Shown here: in pieces, positions 61,789 to 64,000 of the stretch
How the letters are laid out: the number at the start of each line of letters is the position of its first letter
How positions within the stretch are numbered: the stretch's first letter is position 1
NCBI RefSeq assembly: GCF_913055835.1
Contig: NZ_CAJXKQ010000004.1
Location: 124,001-188,000, forward strand
Direction: 5' to 3'
DNA length: 64,000 nucleotides
Origin: an uncultured Marinobacter sp.
GTDB taxonomy: Bacteria > Pseudomonadota > Gammaproteobacteria > Pseudomonadales > Oleiphilaceae
Translations under genes and position numbers: made by a program
The notes under the pieces: model-generated
Databases searched by the model: none
What the model saw: the letters and a program-made list of their open reading frames with translations, nothing else
Told to the model about the DNA's origin: nothing

Positions 61789-63882
61789 TTATAGATCGCC
61801 GAATTTCTTGCCTTCGCTGACCAACTTCTCAAGCAGAGCCGCCGGCTCCCACTGCTCGCCACCAACGGTATCCTGATACTTCTTCACCGCTGACAGGATG
61901 GTGTCCAGACCTTCCTGGTCGGCCCAGAACATGGGGCCACCACGATAGGCCGGGAAACCGTAGCCGTAGATCCAGACAATGTCGATATCGATCGGGCGAT
62001 CGGCAATGCCTTCCTCCAGGATCTTGGCGCCCTCGTTGACCATCACATACATGCAGCGCTCAAGGATCTCCTGGTCGGTAATCTCCCGAGGCGTGATCCC
62101 CTGCTCCTTGCGGAACTGCTCGATCAGCTGCTCCACCTCCGGATCCGGAATTGGTTTGCGGCTGCCTTCCTCATACTTGTATACACCTGCCTGGGTCTTC
62201 TGACCAAGGCGGCCCTGCTCGGCGAGCTTATCCATCCAGCTGGCGGGAATGTCTTCGCCAGCCTTGCGGCGCTCTTCGCGAATCCGGTAACCCACATCGA
62301 TCCCGGCCAGATCGGACATCGCAAACTGGCCCATGGGGAAACCAAGGTCGGTCAGAACCTTGTCGACCTGCTGCGGGGTGGCGCCCTCGTCCACTAGGGA
62401 CATGGCTTCAGTGCCGCGCTTGTGGAGCATCCGGTTGCCGACGAAGCCGTAGCAGTTGCCCACCATGACGCCCACTTTCTTGATCTTTTTGGCAACCGCC
62501 ATCACCGTGGCCTTCACCTCGTCGGAGGTCTTGCTGCCGCGCACGTTCTCCAGCAGCTTCATCACATTGGCCGGGCTGAAGAAGTGCATGCCCACCACGT
62601 CTTCCGGTCGCTTGGTGGCAGACGCAATCTCGTCGATATCCAGGGTTGAGGTGTTGGACGCCAGAATCGCACCCGGCTTGCAGACCTCATCAAGCTTGGC
62701 AAAGATTTCCTTCTTGATGGCCATGTTTTCGAACACCGCCTCGATCACCAGGTCAACGTCCCGGAAATCGTCATAGGTCAGGCTCGGGGTGATCAGTGCC
62801 ATGCGCTGCTCCACCTGCTCCTGGGTCAGCTTGCCCTTCTTGGCGGAGTTCTCATAGTTACGACGGATAATGGCCAGACCCTTATCGAGGGCCTCCTGTT
62901 TGACCTCGACGATGGTGACCGGAATACCCACGTTGACGAAGTTCATGGCAATACCGCCACCCATGGTCCCGGCACCGATGATGCCAACGCTCTTCACGTC
63001 ACGAACCGGCGTATCCTTGGGCAGCCCCTTGACCTTGGAGACCTCACGCTCCCCGAAGAACGAATGGATCAGGCCGGCGCGCTGGGGCGATTCCATGCAC
63101 TCCATGAACAGTTCCCGCTCTCGCTTCATGCCCTCGTCAAACGGCAGATTGAACGCCGCTTCCACAGCGTCGACACACTTGAACGGAGAGAACAGGCCCC
63201 GGGCCCGCTTCTTGAGTTCCTCACGGAACTGGTCGAAGACATCGCTGCCCTTGTCCGCCTCGACTTTGTCGGTAATATCGCGAACACGGCGCACCGGCTT
63301 GCCTTCATCGATCACTTTCTGGGCATAGGCCATACCCACTGCGCGGATATCGTCGCTTTCTTCCACGGCATCGAGAATGCCGAGGGCCAGGGCATCACGG
63401 GCACCCACAAAGTCGCCGGTGGTGATCATTTCCAGCGCTTTACGGGCACCGGTCAGACGCGGCAGCCGCTGGGTGCCGCCGGCGCCGGGCAGAAGGCCCA
63501 GCTTCACTTCCGGCAGACCGACCTTGGCACTGCTGACGGCAACCCGGTAGTGGCAGCTCAAAGCGGTTTCCAGGCCGCCACCCAGGGCCGTGCCATGGAT
63601 GGCGGCGACCAAGGGCTTGTCGCTGTTTTCAAAGGTGTTTACCAGTGTCGGCAGGGTGGGCTCCTGCATGGGTTTGCCGAACTCACGGATGTCGGCGCCG
63701 GCGATAAAGGTGCGCCCTTCGCATACCAGCAGAAGCGCCTTGGCCTCCGCATCTTTCTGGCCCTGCTCCAGGGCTGCGAGCAGACCGGAACGAACAGCCT
63801 GGCCGAGGGCGTTTACCGGCGGGTAGTTCACGGTAATAACGCCGATGTTGCCTTCCCGGTTATAGCTAACGACCTCAGACAT
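61789..63882 (-). CDS. Enoyl-CoA hydratase/3-hydroxyacyl-CoA dehydrogenase (FadB/FadJ-like)
   Basis: 697 residues from the ATG at 63882 (GAGGAG upstream). Hydratase domain (1-190) with HGTALGGGLE (G-rich oxyanion loop), E105 and E125 positions of the catalytic pair, then a dehydrogenase with NAD loop GAGTMGGG (303-310), GMHFFSPANVMKLLE and the C-terminal 3HCDH domain. Shares size with the peroxisomal-type multifunctional enzymes rather than with FadB in having a compact hydratase. With the thiolase it covers the last three beta-oxidation steps. Confidence 0.93.
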   Translation of the reverse strand: MSEVVSYNREGNIGVITVNYPPVNALGQAVRSGLLAALEQGQKDAEAKALLLVCEGRTFIAGADIREFGKPMQEPTLPTLVNTFENSDKPLVAAIHGTALGGGLETALSCHYRVAVSSAKVGLPEVKLGLLPGAGGTQRLPRLTGARKALEMITTGDFVGARDALALGILDAVEESDDIRAVGMAYAQKVIDEGKPVRRVRDITDKVEADKGSDVFDQFREELKKRARGLFSPFKCVDAVEAAFNLPFDEGMKRERELFMECMESPQRAGLIHSFFGEREVSKVKGLPKDTPVRDVKSVGIIGAGTMGGGIAMNFVNVGIPVTIVEVKQEALDKGLAIIRRNYENSAKKGKLTQEQVEQRMALITPSLTYDDFRDVDLVIEAVFENMAIKKEIFAKLDEVCKPGAILASNTSTLDIDEIASATKRPEDVVGMHFFSPANVMKLLENVRGSKTSDEVKATVMAVAKKIKKVGVMVGNCYGFVGNRMLHKRGTEAMSLVDEGATPQQVDKVLTDLGFPMGQFAMSDLAGIDVGYRIREERRKAGEDIPASWMDKLAEQGRLGQKTQAGVYKYEEGSRKPIPDPEVEQLIEQFRKEQGITPREITDQEILERCMYVMVNEGAKILEEGIADRPIDIDIVWIYGYGFPAYRGGPMFWADQEGLDTILSAVKKYQDTVGGEQWEPAALLEKLVSEGKKFGDL

Positions 63883-63938
63883 GATTTCTCCTCGCATTGG
63901 TTCTGAAATGTGGTTTTAACTAGCGAAACATGCGTACG

Positions 63939-63967
63939 ATTTAATACAAGTTCTTCCGGGGTTTCAA
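63939..63967 (-). promoter_or_regulatory. Candidate promoter of the fadB-like gene
   Basis: Minus-strand TTGAAA (63962-63967), 17-bp spacer, TTAAAT (63939-63944), about 60 nt before the ATG. The -35 overlaps GTTGAAACC, reminiscent of a PsrA/FadR half-site. Weak evidence. Confidence 0.35.
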
Positions 63968-64000
63968 CCATCCCAGAATTTCAGGCATTAAAAAACCGCG

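Overview
The window reads as one contiguous, gene-dense piece of chromosome from a marine gammaproteobacterium, most likely Marinobacter or a close relative. That placement is an inference from gene content: an alcohol/aldehyde dehydrogenase plus beta-oxidation block with a QsdR-type regulator, many c-di-GMP enzymes, an arcDABC operon, RegB/RegA, and RND pumps. No rRNA, tRNA, CRISPR array, prophage or insertion sequence was recognised. Most genes look native; the one clear compositional break is an AT-rich patch at about 43.6-45.7 kb.

Layout. 0-4 kb: an RND efflux operon whose pump gene runs off the left edge. 4.2-5.8 kb: a small K+-channel-like protein and a membrane diguanylate cyclase. 5.8-10.2 kb: a second RND pump and adaptor behind a perfect palindromic operator. 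10.2-15 kb: an arginine deiminase operon (YfcC-type antiporter, arcA, arcB, arcC). 15-19 kb: an OprC/NosA-type copper receptor divergent from a RegB/RegA redox two-component system. 19-26.5 kb: a PAS-GGDEF-EAL protein, a CbiM-like permease, a SulP transporter paired with a persulfide-dioxygenase-like enzyme, and a PAS-GAF-type diguanylate cyclase.

26.5-39.3 kb is the most unusual part. A translationally coupled leftward operon encodes a thermostable-hemolysin-family protein, an adenylate-forming ligase fused in frame to a haem-oxygenase-like putative diiron domain, an SDR and a TPR protein. It is divergent from a rightward envelope-modification locus: GtrA, two GT2 glycosyltransferases, two ArnT-like transferases, a VTT-domain protein and a PmrA/QseB-PmrB/QseC-like pair. 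Three phased CTTAA-N6-CTTAA boxes lie between the two arms and a fourth lies before the second glycosyltransferase group, so the local PmrA/QseB-like regulator probably controls all of it.

39.3-42.6 kb: a two-component system whose kinase carries a striking Asp/Glu/His-rich periplasmic loop, divergent from a small secreted acidic protein and a cytochrome b561. 42.6-45.7 kb: a sulfurtransferase, a truncated ridA remnant, and a membrane-anchored Nudix-like protein in the AT-rich patch. 45.7-50.5 kb: a btuBFCD vitamin B12 uptake operon under a cobalamin riboswitch. 50.7-57 kb: a CNMP/CBS/DUF294 protein with its exonuclease partner, then a two-component system in line with periplasmic-type msrAB. 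57-64 kb: a QsdR-type regulator, aldehyde and alcohol dehydrogenases, thiolase and a FadB-like multifunctional enzyme, interspersed with GTAG-type REP palindromes.
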